Source: Limnoperna fortunei
Lineage: Eukaryota > Mollusca > Bivalvia > Mytilida > Modiolidae
Assembly (NCBI GenBank): GCA_944474755.1
Contig: OX104112.1
Span: 69,054,433 to 69,118,432 of the forward strand
DNA: 64,000 nt
Direction of reading: 5' to 3'
Under the pieces are notes generated by a model. It was not told where the DNA came from. It was given only the letters and a program-made list of their open reading frames with translations, and made no database searches. This document shows positions 1 through 15,700 of this stretch, piece by piece. The position numbers and the translations under genes were made by a program. Position 1 is the stretch's first letter; each line of letters opens with the position of its first letter.

Positions 1-416
1 ACTACACGAAGCCGTAAAGAGTAAGTATATGAAAATACTTTTATAAAAAGATCAGAATAAAACGCATAAATTATTAATCGTAATATAGAAGATATTTTTA
101 ACAAACTTAGCAATTTGTTTGTACCAATAAAGACAAAAACGTAAAATATCAATGGTCATGAGTTTTTGCAAATTCACGTTGAATACATCAAGAAATAAAG
201 TTTTAATGGTCTCAACATTTTAAACAATATAATAAAGTCATCCTTATAATAATAAACATTTATTATTAGATCCCATGTATAGTGTATCATTTTTTACGAA
301 ATCTGACATCAAAGTATGGTTTTATAATAAACCCATAGGCTGAAATTATATATTTTTTTATTAAAAACGTTAATAAAATAAGTTGCAAAGTTATGACTAA
401 AGTTGCACTAACTTAC
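1..416 (-). other. Intron of the Dscam-like gene (partial)
   Basis: AT-rich sequence with no coding potential I can support; it lies past the donor of the Ig3 exon and runs off the window edge. Confidence 0.6.
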
Positions 417-704
417 ATGTAACGGTCAGCTGAGTTGCAAACGTCGCAGATCCATGATCATTTGATACGTTACATGTGTAAATACCGCTACTTTCTGTTT
501 TTGTATTTTTAATCAGAAGATTTCCACCATTTTGACTGTATATAATATTATCAATGATAACGTTTTTTCCCATAAAACTCCATCTGTAATCAGGCAAAGG
601 ATATCCACTACCAACACATGGTAATTCAGCATTTGATCCATGTCCAACATAAACCATCTTTGTTCCGTCTTCGATTTTCGCCGATGACCAACCAGCAGGA
701 GGCT
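417..704 (-). CDS. DSCAM: Dscam-like exon 5: Ig domain 3
   Basis: 288 nt, phase 1 to phase 1. After EPPAGWSSAKIEDGTKMVYV it gives an I-set Ig domain: NAELPCVGSGYPLPDYRW, GGNLLIKNTKTESSG, then IYTCNVSNDHGS. The exon holds one complete Ig domain, as at the exon 6 position of insect Dscam, but no alternative copies are visible here. The donor at its low end points to more exons left of the window. Confidence 0.85.
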
Positions 705-3700
705 CTATTTAAATGTAAGTTAAAAACTAATTTAACGTCATTTAGCAGAGAGAATAAATTTAATGTTTTGTCAATAAAAGCCCTTACAAGGATAATCAAA
801 CAAGATGTGGTCGTTCCTGCACATGTAAGTTTTTATATAAATCTTGTTTTCAGCATCCATTCCATGAATACATATTATATAAACTGGGGATCAAACTAGA
901 AAGTTCTCGACACGACTGCGCAAGGGAAATTTTATACCACTGTAAGTCAAAATATATGGTTTGCGCTAAATTTATGGAAATAATGGTTTTACTACTAGAA
1001 ACCCAAATATATCGAATATATCAGCCTGGAAGTCTACGAAAATTGTCAAGATACCGACGAATTATTTCTCCATGAAGAATTTAGAGATTAATTTTTTAAC
1101 ATTAGTTAAAAAAAATGGTGGGAAAATAATTGGCCAGCTTAATTATTATCTTAAAAACTGTAAAAGATATTAAAATTCTGCTTAAGCTTATATCGCGAGA
1201 AATCCAGTGAACAAATCCTGGCAAAATGAAAATAACAGTAATAAAGTATTGACCTGATAACAATTCTACATTTTTAAACCATTATATAAAAAACCTAATA
1301 TATCAAAACAAGCTGTGGACACACTGCCAAAGGCCGGTTCATAGTAAATTATATTAAAATCGGATAAAATCAACTCCATGTATTGCAAAAACTAAATCCA
1401 TCAAAATTATATTTTATTATTGCAAAAATAAAATAAATGCTGAACAGCTTTTGTGTATTTTTAGCTACAACAACGATAACAGATAGAAGATTTTTAATGG
1501 CATATAACATATGCAATCATATCTCCTTCGGTTTTTTGTTTTTTGTTTTTTGTTTTTCTTTTTTTTTTAAATGTTTAATGCCACTTTCAGCTATTTTCAG
1601 CTATATCATGGCGTCCATTTTTTATTGGGGATCGAAGCCGGAATACCCGGAAAACATCCCGGACCTTCGGTAGGAAAACTGGAAATCCTTTTTAATTAAG
1701 ATTGGAGTACACTCTGTCTGAAGTGAGACTCGAACCCGAGACCTCAGTGTTGAAGACCACGTGATCAATAGTAGACGAACTACCTTAACCACTTGGCCAC
1801 CGAGGCCCCCTTTGTCCTTCGGAACATTATAAAAATACTGCAACTGAACAGCATAAAACAGTTAAGTCTATAAAATATGTTAAAATAAAACTTAAATACA
1901 GAAATTCCGCCCCTTTAAAAAAAACAGTATACACCATAATTATAATGCATATTATCAATCCCAACCTTCATTTTGTTCATGGGACTAAATTGCTAAACAT
2001 AAACACAGTAGGTTAATAAATAAAAATTTACAGCCTGAAGCCAGCTTGTCTATCTGTTCCAGTACTCTATCGTGTCAAGAACCAAAAAGAGCAGACGATA
2101 CATTTCCTGTCGAAACATCGTATTGTTTTTAAGGTAGCAGATTATCAATGACAAACGAGACAAAACTCCCATTTTATAAAAAAAAGTTAATATGAGGCTC
2201 GTTACCATGTACATGTAGATATGCAAATGAGCTGACTTTTTCTTCTCCAGTGAGTATATTACGCGCAATGCATCGGTACGTGGTGTATCTCTCTTCGTCC
2301 CTGATATCCCTTATCTGTAATTTGCCGTCTGAGAATAAGCTTACTCTTTCTCCTGCAAATAAACATTTTCGTATGGATTTGAGACAAGATAAATTGGAAC
2401 AATAGTAAAGATGGTTGCAAGTACACACTAGCCTACTGGAAAGGGTTGCCGTTAAGCAATAAAGTTTTCAGAGGAACTGTTAAAAACGCTAATAAAATAT
2501 ATAATAATGGCCGGTTATGTTTTCTGTAACTAACTTAAAAAACGTAAACATGTCAAGATGGTAACAACAACTTTTGTAACGATTATTTACCTGCTACAAT
2601 CGGTTTAGTGCCTTGTGTCCATCCTACTACTTTTATGTATTCTTTGACATACGATGGGTTTATTACACATTTAAATGTAGCAGTACTTCCCCGCATTGCC
2701 CAAACATCTGTTAGCTGTAGGTTGTACGTCTTGTAGTCATCAATCAGAACTAATCAATGTAAAGGACAAATTTACAGTAAGACAGACATTTAACGAAAGA
2801 ATACAATGTATCAATTCAACAAAAATTTATCATACTTAGTAGCTAGGTTTTCTATTTAAATTGATGGGGGGAATAGAATACTGCAAAATAATGAACTAAA
2901 AAGACAAACAATACTGTTTGAGTATTGTCATGACAACGAATCAAAAATGTCCCCAACTAGTTTACTTCAGTTAAAGCTGACGTTTTCTGGACAATAGTCA
3001 TAACATCATGTAATAACCACATATTCGTAATTAGTAGATATATTGTAATTCATATAAAAGTATTGTAAACCGACAATTATTCTACACAAGATATTGATAG
3101 ATTATTGAATGTTCCATATTAGCCCGGGTACTAGTATGAGACCAAGACTACCATATCAATCCCGGAAAGGTTAGCTCGAGGGCGGGTATATTTTAACCAA
3201 AAACAATTTTTCTGATAAGATGGCCGATAATCTTCTTTGATAACGTCAACAGCTGATACCGGGTTAAAACTTACGGCGGTACTGCATGGACAAAAACGGT
3301 CATATCACTGCTAAATATGTGATAAATCTTTTTTTAAAACTACATGTAGTCGTGCAACCTACTTGAAAAATGTGTCTTAAATATGAAATATAGGTAAATT
3401 TATTGATAGTAATTTGCCTTTCAATAAATACATTAAATGCCCGTTTCGTGAGCGTGTCATTTCTACAAATTTTGAAGTATTATATCAATTTACATCAATA
3501 AAATTATTTCCATTACGAAAATTATGCAAATATTTCTGTCAATAGAATAACAGAAAATGAACAAAAAATAGAACAGTCAAACCGCAAATTCAAGAATGAA
3601 AGAAGCAATTAATCGATAAATCAAATAAACGTAGAATTAAACTCGTTTTACTCTGATACAAACGGAAGTAAAAGAACTCGTTAAAAGTCGGTTTAATTCT

Positions 3701-6700
3701 AACGGTTTCCGTCACGACACGTGTCATCTAAAGTAAGAACATGTCATAAATGTACAACACAGCTAATCCATTAAGCTTTTGTTCATCAAGGAACAAGTTT
3801 GATGTCAACTTTTCTAACAATTAATGCTAGAGAAACCGTGCACGCATTAATAATGGTGTTTAACAAAGTATGCAATTACAATTTCATTTTCAAACATTGT
3901 TTTCATGGATCATTGTTCAAATAAAAGAATATAACAGGAAGTACTTTCAAGATTAAGTACAAACTAAACCATCTAACTTTATTTAACATTGTTTACAAAA
4001 AGTAAAGTCGTGTTCAATCTAAAAATTCATTACAAGCAGGAAATAGAGTCGTATAAACAATTAGAAAATTTACATGGATCACAAAACACACATCTTAAGG
4101 CTATGAAGTTATTCAAAGAAATATTCATAATTCAACATGCAACACGAAAATCTCAACAGGTTTCATGCATTAAAAGTTACACAAATCGTATCCATGGTAA
4201 TTAACACTGGTGGTAAAGTACATAACCGTGGCAGTTTAGAGCAGTTATTTAAGCAAAGGTTATATCTTCTAAATTGAGAGCTACAGCGGGTTGTATGCGT
4301 ACTGGTAATTTTGTGTAACATAGCAAAGTATTGCCCTATATAGGGACAAAACAAATCAATATTTCACACTATTTTTGTTCATGTTTGTTCTTTTGGATTT
4401 TTTCTTGCTTTTTATTTTATTTTTTTGTCTGTGTGTTTGTTTTTGTTTCTTATTAATACCAGGTTGTCTGTCATTAACATGTCAAGCCAGTAAACAGCAA
4501 GGCAATCACAGATAGTGTTTCAAACTGGTACATTTACGAGCATCAAGACAACAATTATTCTGAGCATTATATCCGTTATATCTAATAAAGCAAATAGAAT
4601 TCGCGGCAATAAACAAAATAGATAAACAAAATAAAAGTACCAGAGTAAGAAAGACACTTTCACCACAAAGGAAAATTTCTAGAGATTTTTGCATCAGAAG
4701 TAGCATGAGCAAGCAACAAACATGTAACTGACAAAATGATGCATGTATAACTGTTGTTTGTGTTTTAACCTCATGTTTTTTCTGTCGTACTGTTTTTACC
4801 ATTTGCTAGGAAAAACAAAGTTTATATAAGGAACAAAGAAATCTGTGACGGAAGTTAAGTATAGTTATATAGTTATAAATATATTGCACCCGTCTGCTGT
4901 ACAAATAAAAAAAACAGAGATATGTATTGTTCACAATGCTTTTTTACAGAGCAACTGAGTTATAATTATTGTAATTAAAATTACCTGCTTTAACTTGCAT
5001 CGACCTACTGATAACAGATCCAGCGTCGTTAGTAGCCATACATCTATATATCTGTGTATGTATTTCAGTGTGGAAACTCTTATCGTCAAAAGGTAAAAAC
5101 TGAAGGGTGTTATTCGATAGCACTGTTAATATACCGGGTACATCATCCACTGCTGATCCATCCTCTTTTATCCAATCCAATGCTGGGGCTGGTCGACCGA
5201 ATGCGGTACAGGGGACAGATGCTCCGTAGGTATTAGCAAATACAAGAGAGGTTGGTGGTTCTGACAAAAATATTGGTCCATGTGGGCGATTTTCAGGAGG
5301 CTGTGTAGTCGTCCAACCTTAATAACAGAAATACAACTAAATTATTTACCAGGATGCATTTATAAGCTTTTATAAATATGAAAACTCGCTATAATAACAA
5401 GGAAACTCAGAATTAACAAGGCAAATAGGAACCCGCATGGAAATAAGTCACCACGGCGTACATGTATCATATGTTTAATCAATATTTGTGTTATTGTGTT
5501 GATTTTTTTCTATTATCCCGTGAGAAGTTTGTAACTTTTCACATTAAATTTTACATAAGTTCCCTACTGGCCTCGATTCCGATAAGAAAATCCCATTTCA
5601 AGTGGGTATGATCGCGTAATATCATGATTGCAACCACTTTAACACGAAGATGTACAAATCAAAACAACGGACCATCTTTGACTCTCACACTTTTGTCACT
5701 ATACAGTCTAACAATTACGTAACCCACAAACTTTTTCCCCTATCCGTTTACACTTTTAACGTTGATTAAGCAGGAACTCCGATATTTGCACTGTTACAAA
5801 ACACTATGACAAATAAAGATGTGGGTATAAAATTAGTTAAACGGACGTGAAAACTGCCGACTGTCACCATTTGGTTGGGCCTTTAAGTCACAGTATCTTA
5901 CAAGGGTGACAGGAGCGGAATTACGTTAGATCTTCTACGTGGCCACAAAAGAAAAAGGGTCGATTTAATTTAATTAGATTGAGAGGATATCTGACTACAT
6001 TCCCACGGCCAGTATAACTCAATGTTATCCGTTGTTTATCCAATCTAATTAAAATTACATCTTTCAATTGCTTCCACGTTTATTTTAACAACGCAGCGAC
6101 ATAGGAAAAAAAAGCTGAGCACGTGAAAGATTTACTAGTAATTTTAATTAGATTGTTGTTTTTTATTACATCACTGACCAGATTTTATGTACATACTACT
6201 CTACGTGCTACACTTGTAATGGTGCTCGAAGCTTATTTAGAGAACAGACTGCTTCATTTTACTGCGATATTTCTGGATTATTATATATCGGTCTGAGTAT
6301 CACCACGAGACACTTTCATATCAAGACAGAGAGCTTGGCTCGAGGGTTAATACAAGGAACGATACAAAACAATGCAATATAATAATATCTATTTATCACA
6401 TGTTTAAACCAAAAACAATATTAAACTTGTAAAATAGATAATGTTTCTGTAATTTCAATTTATTTATTAAAAAAATATAAATTTGTTGACACAACATAAC
6501 ATCACTTTCGTTCACCCCGACGTCACAATTGACGACAGGCTAATATAGATAACGTTACTTTAGACGAAGGAGTGATACCAGGGCCAATACGCGTATGAGT
6601 CTGTCGTCTTTGGCCATGCAATAATACAGGGTAACAACTTTTGGCTGTGTTGCATGGCCAAAAACGTCCATATCACTGCTAAATATGTGATACAAACTTG

Positions 6701-9700
6701 TGTCGCAGTCGGATACTCGTATATATTTCATGCTGTATATATTGCTTTTACTTAAAAAAAAATAATATCGTGATGACGTGTTAATAAAAAAAAGTCTATT
6801 CCCCTGACAACCCCCAAATTTAAAAAAAAAGATAATAACATTTAGTAGTTTGAATATATGAAACATGATCGAATTTATTGCATTCTGTGAACCGATCATA
6901 AAGGATTAAAAGGGGCCTCGGTGGCAGAGTGGTTAAGATAGTTCGTCTACTATTGATCACGTGGTCTGTCAACACTGAGATTGCGGGTTCGATTCTCACT
7001 GCAGGCAGGGTGTACTCGACTCCAATCTTAATTGACAAGGATTGCCAGTTTTCCTACTGCAGATCGGAGGTTTTCTCCGGGTACTCCGGCTTCCTTCCCC
7101 AATAAAAACTGGACGCCATGATATAGCTGAAAAATTGCTGAAAGTGGCGTTAAAACACCATCCAACAAACAAACAACAAAGATAAAAGATTAAAACATAA
7201 TAATAACAATAATCAATGTATCATACATGTAAGTATTTTAAACATCTGCCACTAAATCACGTACAGTGGTACATATTGAAACAAGTTTGACGTCCAAGTA
7301 GTCAAGAGAACAATATTAGTCATACTGATAAAATCACTAAAATGTATCATTTCTACAATAATTACTATAGATTTCAGTAGATTGCTTTTCTTGCCAGCTG
7401 TTGCCAAAGGACAAACTTTATTACGCCAATTTTATGGCTATAATTATATATACTGTGATTTGAATCAAAATCATTTATTGCATTAACTAGGCTCATTCCG
7501 TTTTTGCAATTTGTATTTCAGTATTTGTCTATAGCTCTTTTTAGTTATATCTAACTTCTATCTAATGTTCTTTCTTAAAATATACAAACTTTGTAACGTG
7601 TTTGTAAAGTGCTAAAACGTCCCAATTAGAAAGAGTATTGTTTCCAAAAGTCTGTCACTATCTTACTCTCGCTATTTCTCATAGCATGGCCGTAATTGAT
7701 TAGTTTTAGGAGGTTTTTTTATTATATGTGTATCTCTTTTTCTTTTTTTTTGGGGGGGGGTGGCGGGGTTTGGGAGGGGAGTGTTTTTTTGTTAAAATTA
7801 TTCTTATTCCGAAACTACTGGTCGGGGGAAGTTAAGCAACCAGTCAACCACTGAATATCAACTAAACGCACATGCAAATTACTAAATGCACAATTTCGAG
7901 TGTCAAGTAACAGCACGGCACGTCCGCGGGTGGCGGACTGGGAAGCAACTATATTAAAGTTTGGGTTTAGTTGGAGTGAGAAAGTTTAAGATCTATATGT
8001 TATTACTTGTTTACGTTATTTATTTATCTTGACACTCAATGACTAAGGCCATTGGTTGGTCAGTCTGTGTCTATATTTTTGACAAGAAACACCGTCATTT
8101 GTATCGTTGCATAATCTTCTAGACTTGTATGTTGTTTTTTATGCTGTATCGTCATGTTTGTCGATCCGATACTTAATAAGTTTACTGGTTGGTACTTTCT
8201 GTAGACTTTTTATATAAATATTTTGAACTATCTGTATTGTGTATTTACACGGATTATTCCATCACCAAATGAAAAAATACTTTAAGCATTTGGACTTAAA
8301 CGCCAGTGATGAGTCTTAAGTAGACGAAACGCGCATCTGGCGTAATGAATTTGTCACCTTAGTAATTTTGATTACATCGTGTTGAAATATTTTAGCAGCC
8401 AAGTAAAGTAACAGCACAGCACGTCCGCGGGTGTCGGACTGGGAAGAAACTATATAAAAGTTTGAAATCCTTTTAATTTTTGCCAGACGCAACTTAAACA
8501 TAATATTGTTTATCCTGTTTCAAAACTTTTATTGTCAACACAAACAAACAAATTTTGTACCATAATTAAAAAAATCTCGGCTTGCCTACACATAGTAGTA
8601 TAATGTTGCATTATTTAAGCACTTCTGGAGGAAGCATACTTATATCAAATAAATGAAAGCCAATTTATTAAAAAATAACATTTCATGAAAATGTAATCAT
8701 TTTGTCGAAGTATTGTGTACAAACGAGGTTAAGGTGTGAAACCTAAAAAAAAAGATTATTGAGCATTAGACTGATGTCAAAACAGTCCATGTTTTACGTG
8801 TATTTAATTCAATCTGTACTTTATTTGTATATGTCAAAAACTACTTACACTTTGAAATAATTTCAAGTGAATTTGTTCGAAATTTTAATTATGATTCATA
8901 ACGATCTGTTTTATATAGGCCAGCGCAATGTATAGTGATACTTCATTGCCAAAGAAAGACTTTCTGGTTACACACAATTAGAGCAATTTAAAAAAAAAAT
9001 ACTTGGTGCAGTTCTACATACTATGTGTGAAGTTTAATGAGGATTTTACCAAATGTAATCAGTTGGTACTTGGTATTGAATTATTACATCAATCACCTTA
9101 TCAGCAAATCGACATTTCACCTATACATTAACTGTCTGCGGTAGGCAAATGAAAAAAAATAAAACCTTTTAATTCTGTCAAATTATCGACTTGGTATGAT
9201 ACTAAAAATCTTAATTTAATAGAATTAAATGTCATCCGACTCAGACGATTAGATATATATTATTATTATTACTTTTTAAAATGTGTTTTTATCCAGAAAA
9301 TCATTAATAACATACATCTAAAGATTTTCACAGCATTTTTTGCTATAGCCATGGTCGTATAATGTAGCAGAAATATTTGTGTTTACTATTTACACATTTA
9401 ACATGTTATAAGATTTTATGTTTTTGTGCTTTTATATTGTTAGCAGTCAAATAAAAACACACCGTTTTGTTCTATATAAATCTCAAACCTAATGCTAAGT
9501 ACGAGTCTTTTTTTGATTAAATGAAAATTGCGATGTCCATTATGCATAATATGTAATTTCAGAATGATGAAGTAGTGGTGTCCTAAATGTCAAGGAAATA
9601 GAAGACTCATAAAAATTCCTGAAAACCAAAATAGGTTTTACAAAGGCATAAAGTATTGAAAGTGATTAATGGTCTAGTGACACATAAGACGGAAGAGGAC

Positions 9701-12700
9701 AATGATATAGTTGTCTGGCAGGAAACCGTTTACAGGATGACTTACATAACATCGATACAGAATCACGAAGCAGAAGCCCTTCTATACTACTCCCTGAATA
9801 TTAATCAAAGAAACAAAAGGCTTCAATAATTTAAGCCGTATACAATTTCCCTTTGGCTGGAAAATGTTTTTGAACCAATTTAACATTTTATTATACTTCT
9901 GTATATTTTAACTGTAAAATCAAACATAATAACAATTATTAATGTACTTTTCTTAAATATTTAACCGATTATTCTATTTAAAATTATTACCCCAGCAGGT
10001 ACCAAACAAATCGATTTAAAAATGAGTTTAAGTTTTCACAAATAATGTTCCAGTTAAAAACTAAAAGAACGGAGACGGTGTTGTAATTTCTATGTTGTCA
10101 ATTCTAGTTATTCCTATCGTTTAAAAATGCATTTTACCACGGCTTTATTGTTGTTCTTTATTATCTAGAGTATTTTGAACAGCTATATTGTTTAATGTAA
10201 CAAAACAATAACACAGCGGATCTTCCGGTAATAATTGCAGGTTTACTGTCCCCTCAATACCAACTATAGTACTTGGACGTTCTGGGCAATAGTTGGTATT
10301 TTAAGTACAATAAACTAAAACTATCATCATGAACAGTCAATAAGTGTACAATGTGATATTGCTGCTGGTTATTTACAATAACGTAAATTCATCTAGTATA
10401 CCGAAGGCACAATTTCATGACTTACTACAAGTAGTTATAATTGGCAGCGTTTGTACAAACTCGGAATATACATTACATTAATATATTTCAGTCGAACTGT
10501 ACTTATTTAAAACAATATAAACACGTTCAAGAAACTATTACATGCATATTATTAGGTGGTAAAATGTCAATTACCGAAATTGCCATCAAATCAGGCATGG
10601 TGAGCTAGGATAATGGGTTAATCGCTGCTCGTATCATTATAGCTTGTTGGTAAATGTCACAGTAAATAGTAGTGATTATGTATAATTATCAACTGTTGAT
10701 TTAATAACTGTGCATGAATGATAGTCAAGTGTCTTGACATAATGAATACATCTTCCATTTGATTTAAATAAATAAGAAAAGCCTTTACACTTGTGCTACA
10801 AATGTTTTCTGTCTCCAAATTGTTTGTAGTTAAATAAACTAGCACCTTGGAATGTGGAATGAAATTGAAACAGTGTAGAGTTTACAAATCCTTAATAAGT
10901 AATTTATTTGTTCATGTAAAACGTTTTATTATTGATTGAAAAAGTGTTTGTACATTCCAAAATGATATCATTGTTGAAAATGCATAGCATTATATAACGA
11001 ATACAAAAGCTTTATTTTAATTCGGTTTTTATACAACAAACTTTCAACATGAGCTCTAATGAGATTTTCCCAAATATACAAAAAACAATAAATTCAATAG
11101 TGAAACACCATGCAAGCATACATTACGCACCGTTTATTAAACATTTAAGATGAAAAATCGTAAAAGCAGCATTAACCATAGCAAATGTGGATAGTATTGC
11201 TCAGGCAATACTAAGTCGCCTACCGGCAAATAACATTTCCTAAGTCCAAGAGCCATAATTTTGTCAAACACCATTGGACCTTAACTACGTTCAAACTTAC
11301 CTATACTAATACTTTATTCTCGTAAACATAAAAGTTACAGAGAAATTATCAAACAACATTAATATAATAGTACATGTACAAATAACAATAAATAGTTAAC
11401 TAACTTGATCTGTAACTCATCATGGTTGACGCATATACCAAATTCAAGGGTTTATAAAGAAGTCTGGAAAACTGTTTAGAAAGTCCAAGTGCTAAATGCG
11501 CCAAAAATCATTGCATCTGAACGATATTCAAACTTGATCTGTAACTTATCTTGGTTGACTCACATAACATAACGTTTAGAAAACTAGCAAGAGGTAACTA
11601 TTATAAACAGGTTATACAAGCACACAATTAAAGAATAAAGCTATTTGCAGGCAGGTTTGTTAAAAGCTCATAACACAACAGCATAAGCATTTGAGCTATT
11701 TCCAAGCATAACTAGACCTTACAAATAGATCTTAAAGTATTTGCTAGCAAAACATCGACATTCTAAACCCTTTCAGGAATGTGCGCAACTCTGAAATTGA
11801 GAAAAAATGTTTTCAGTCCAGAAATGGTAAGGTAGTCTGATCCACACAGAACCGGCTGCAAATCTAAAAACGTTTTTACCATCATTTTTATTTTGTAATT
11901 AATCAGATTTTGTAAACGAATAGAAGACAGATAATTTAGAATTTTAAATGTTTTGATTGTTATTAGCTATTGACAAAGCTGTTCTTTTCTACTTTTCGGG
12001 GAAATTTTTTTTTCGTAAAACCATAAGCTGACAGTTTGTACACCAGAATTTCATGGGAGAGGTAAAAGTCTTTAACACACATAACAATAAGTATTATGAT
12101 AATTTTAATCAAGAGCTGATGCAGAAATTTCTAGTAGGTTGTAATGAGAAGTCTGATATCAGTTACCCATACGAAAGGCGCGTAATAAAAATGAACAATA
12201 GACTTAAATATCCAAGCTGATTTTCTAATTGTTTCTCATACTACATAAAAATGATAAAACTTTTACATGTCTGTTATTTGATTTATCCATTGGGTTATTT
12301 TTCTTATATAAAAGCGTGACTTGTACCACTTTAAGTCTACAAAATTCAGTTTGTATACATGCATTTATTAACCTTCGTATATTAACGGCATTATTTCGTA
12401 CCTTTGTCTGGCATGCCTTCTACAGCTGTGATTTTCTAATATATAACATATTTACGTTCGTTGTTACACTTTCTATAGTTGTTTTCTGAATATTAAAATC
12501 ACTGTTAATAACACTGGTATTGGTAATATTTATAATACTACACCGAATAGATTTATTATTCTGCTGTAAATGGTCGATTTCAGGTTGAAATGAACGAAAA
12601 AACGATGAGATATCGTGCACTATACTCGTTTCGTTATTCAATCAAAACAGCAGAAACAAGAAAATAACAACTTAATTTAGATCATCCGGTTGTGCTCAAA

Positions 12701-15700
12701 ACCTTCTTTTGCTACTCTAAGTGTCATTTACAATTTTGTTAATTTCAAATAAAACAATTTTTTTGCACCATTATTACATTTTCAGATCAAAACTGGTTTT
12801 GCAATAGACCAAACGTTTTTTTAATTCTTTTTACCACTAATATAACATTAAAAAAATTATGTATACAGGTTTTCTGTTGAAGACAATAACAAAACACCGA
12901 ACACCCAGGAAACTCCTCTGGTGTAACATTATGAAAAGTAAAACTAAATTTTTGTTTGTTAAAAATATTTATTAAAGACGGAATGCACTCTATCCATAAA
13001 AATAGGTAGGTATAACAATAATTTGTGACAAGTTAAACAAATCATATATATCTACCAAAATATGGTATTGTTATTCAAAATTTCGAAATATTGAAATGTT
13101 GTTATATTGTATAATACATCGGTCCAATTTTTTGTAAATAATCTAAAATTTCTACTTTAGATAGTGGTTAATTTCTGGGAAGACTTACGTAACAAAATAG
13201 TCAACCATTAATTTAATTCTAGTAAAGCAGAAGATGCAGATGAATTTTCATAGCAAGTATTAGACTTCATTGTCCTATTTTCTTATGAGATTTAGCAGTG
13301 CACGACACAACATACACAAATAGTTGTGTATTTTTTTGTTTCTATGTTTTCATGTCACTGCACTCGTTGAATAGTTGGCCTTTTTTAAACATAACAGTAC
13401 ATCAAGAGCATTTGTTTTTAGTCATTGTTCTCATACCTCAAAAGCATTTTCAGAAGCGTGTACTGTAGTACAAAGTAGGCAAAACCTTAAATAGAAAGAA
13501 GACAAATCTTTGAAACATTAAGGTTCAATTTTCTAAAGCTTAGACGCCATTTGTGCTGTCTTCTATTTCAATAAAATATAACCTAAAAATACTACTCCAT
13601 ATCGAAAGTTTAATGTAAAAGAAGGTTTTTTAGATAAACATTTCTGGTATGTTCGTTAAGTTACATATGTACAGGACAAACACATAGTATAAGGAGAACA
13701 TTGAATGGCCCTTAAATTAATGTCATTGTATCATTGTATCATTATCAATGTATCCCCTTTAAAATATATAATACCATGATACTTATTAAATCGACTACGT
13801 GGAACAATAAAAACTGATCCAACACAAAATATATTGTTCGAGTGTACACATCCGACCGCAAAGCATTCCCGTTTGTCAAAAGTGCTTAATCATGACTGTT
13901 ATGATTTCCAAATCCATATTCTACGACAAACACAAATAAATTTAATAGCTTTATGATGTAAGTTAGTCTTTCTGTATAATTATTAGTATTTAGGAATTTT
14001 AATTAACTGTTAATCACTATGTCATCATTGAGAGCTATATTAATCTTGTTTTATTACTTAGTGCAAGTGGACCATATGTTGAGTTACATAGCTTATTAAA
14101 TTTGCCTGGTCAATACTTGGCAGGTAATAATCTTATTGCAAAAGTAGGTTTGTTACAAATTTTAAATACTAAATACAGGAAAACAACAAACTTTCTGTAA
14201 ATTGAACGTTCAACACGACAGTTTTTGTGAGTATTGTAAATGAAATCTATACAACCGCTATTAGCAGAATGATGATATTGTAGCAAAACAAATTCGTATA
14301 ACATAAGAGTTTCGTTATAGGTTATATTTTTCAATATCTAGTATCTAGCCGTCATCAGTTGGGTTGTGAAGAATTACATTTTTATAAAAACTATTGATTT
14401 GATATAGAACCTTAAAACAGAAAGTGAAAAAAATATCGAAAATGCAATAAAATATTCGCAATCACCGCTTATTCATTCAATATATACAATAGGCGGCCAT
14501 CAAAGAAAACACAGGAGAAATCTTGAATCTTCGGCGATATAATGGCTGTATAGTATTAATATATACAATATATTTCAATTATATCCGGTCTCCCTGGTAG
14601 TTTTTGTTCACTGTGCACTTCTAAATGTAGCACTTCCAATGTGAGTATGTGTCAAATCAAAGACAATATAAAGTCAATAATCAAATATATGCTTAAAAAA
14701 TTAAACATGCGATGAAATCTATTCCGTGATCAATAAGCTTTGATCACGATCCACTTAAACAATATGATTGTAATCGATTTCTTATATCTTATCCTTTACT
14801 CTTATAGACCCCGCGAGTGCACTTAATGTCCGACGCCAATTTAGTCGATTTATTGAGGTTGAACCTTAAATCTGGAAAACCCGAACGTTGGAAATAATGA
14901 GAAATAAACTATTTCTTTAGTGATAAACCCAGCAATAAATGTGTTTGCCGTATAAATTAATCATTGTTATTTCTATAATATGGGGACTGTCGTCGACTCA
15001 TCCTACACTGGCACGCTACTATGTATGCAGATTGTAACATATTATATCACTATTATGACTTGTTATATTACTGCCATTACTGAAACTAAAAAGATTGGAT
15101 TCCGTCAATTAGTTTTTTGAGCTTGTTTGCAAGATTTATTCTAGCTTGACAATGGTTTTGTTTGCATTTATTATAACAGAGATTGAGGCCATTACAACTG
15201 TTCGAAAGCATTTGCTTACATGGACATTTCAGTGCAAACTACATCTTAGATGTTTAACATTAGTTTGAAAAATAAACTTTTAAATATAGGTATAATATAG
15301 TCAAAAAAGGATTGCTTATACGTTTCCGAAATCTATCATTGAATTTACCACCTTAAATAAACACTTATAACAAATGATATTTGACGATGAAGACATAATT
15401 ATTTTTCTTTAAGTTTTAAATAAAAGTTTAACAAGATATTGACATTATTTTTCGCAGTGGAAATTACGTCACAACAGATACCAAAGTTTCAAAATTTACT
15501 ACGCCAGGCGCGCGTTTGGCTAATCAAGGATCAATATTGGGAAGAAAAAAAATGATTGATTGATTGATTAATGGTGTTTAACGCCCGAGCAGCAATATTT
15601 CAGCTATATTCAGGCGAAAAAAAAATGCATTAAGTGTGTTTCTGTACATGAAGGAATGCAAAATATGTACTTATATAAATTATGGAGTTGACACTTCACT

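Noticed and set aside
618..899. 93-codon plus-strand frame
   Set aside because: It is partly antisense to the Dscam Ig3 exon and partly intron, so a shadow.
1690..1810. tRNA gene
   Set aside because: The A and B boxes are present, but the sequence continues into a SINE body and tail shared with other copies, so it is a retroposon head.
6555..6899. 114-codon minus-strand frame
   Set aside because: It overlaps repeat copy B and low-complexity sequence, with no domain.
12229..12489. Hydrophobic 86-codon open frame in the Dscam intron
   Set aside because: It is AT-rich with no splice or homology support; hydrophobic translations are expected by chance from T-rich sequence.
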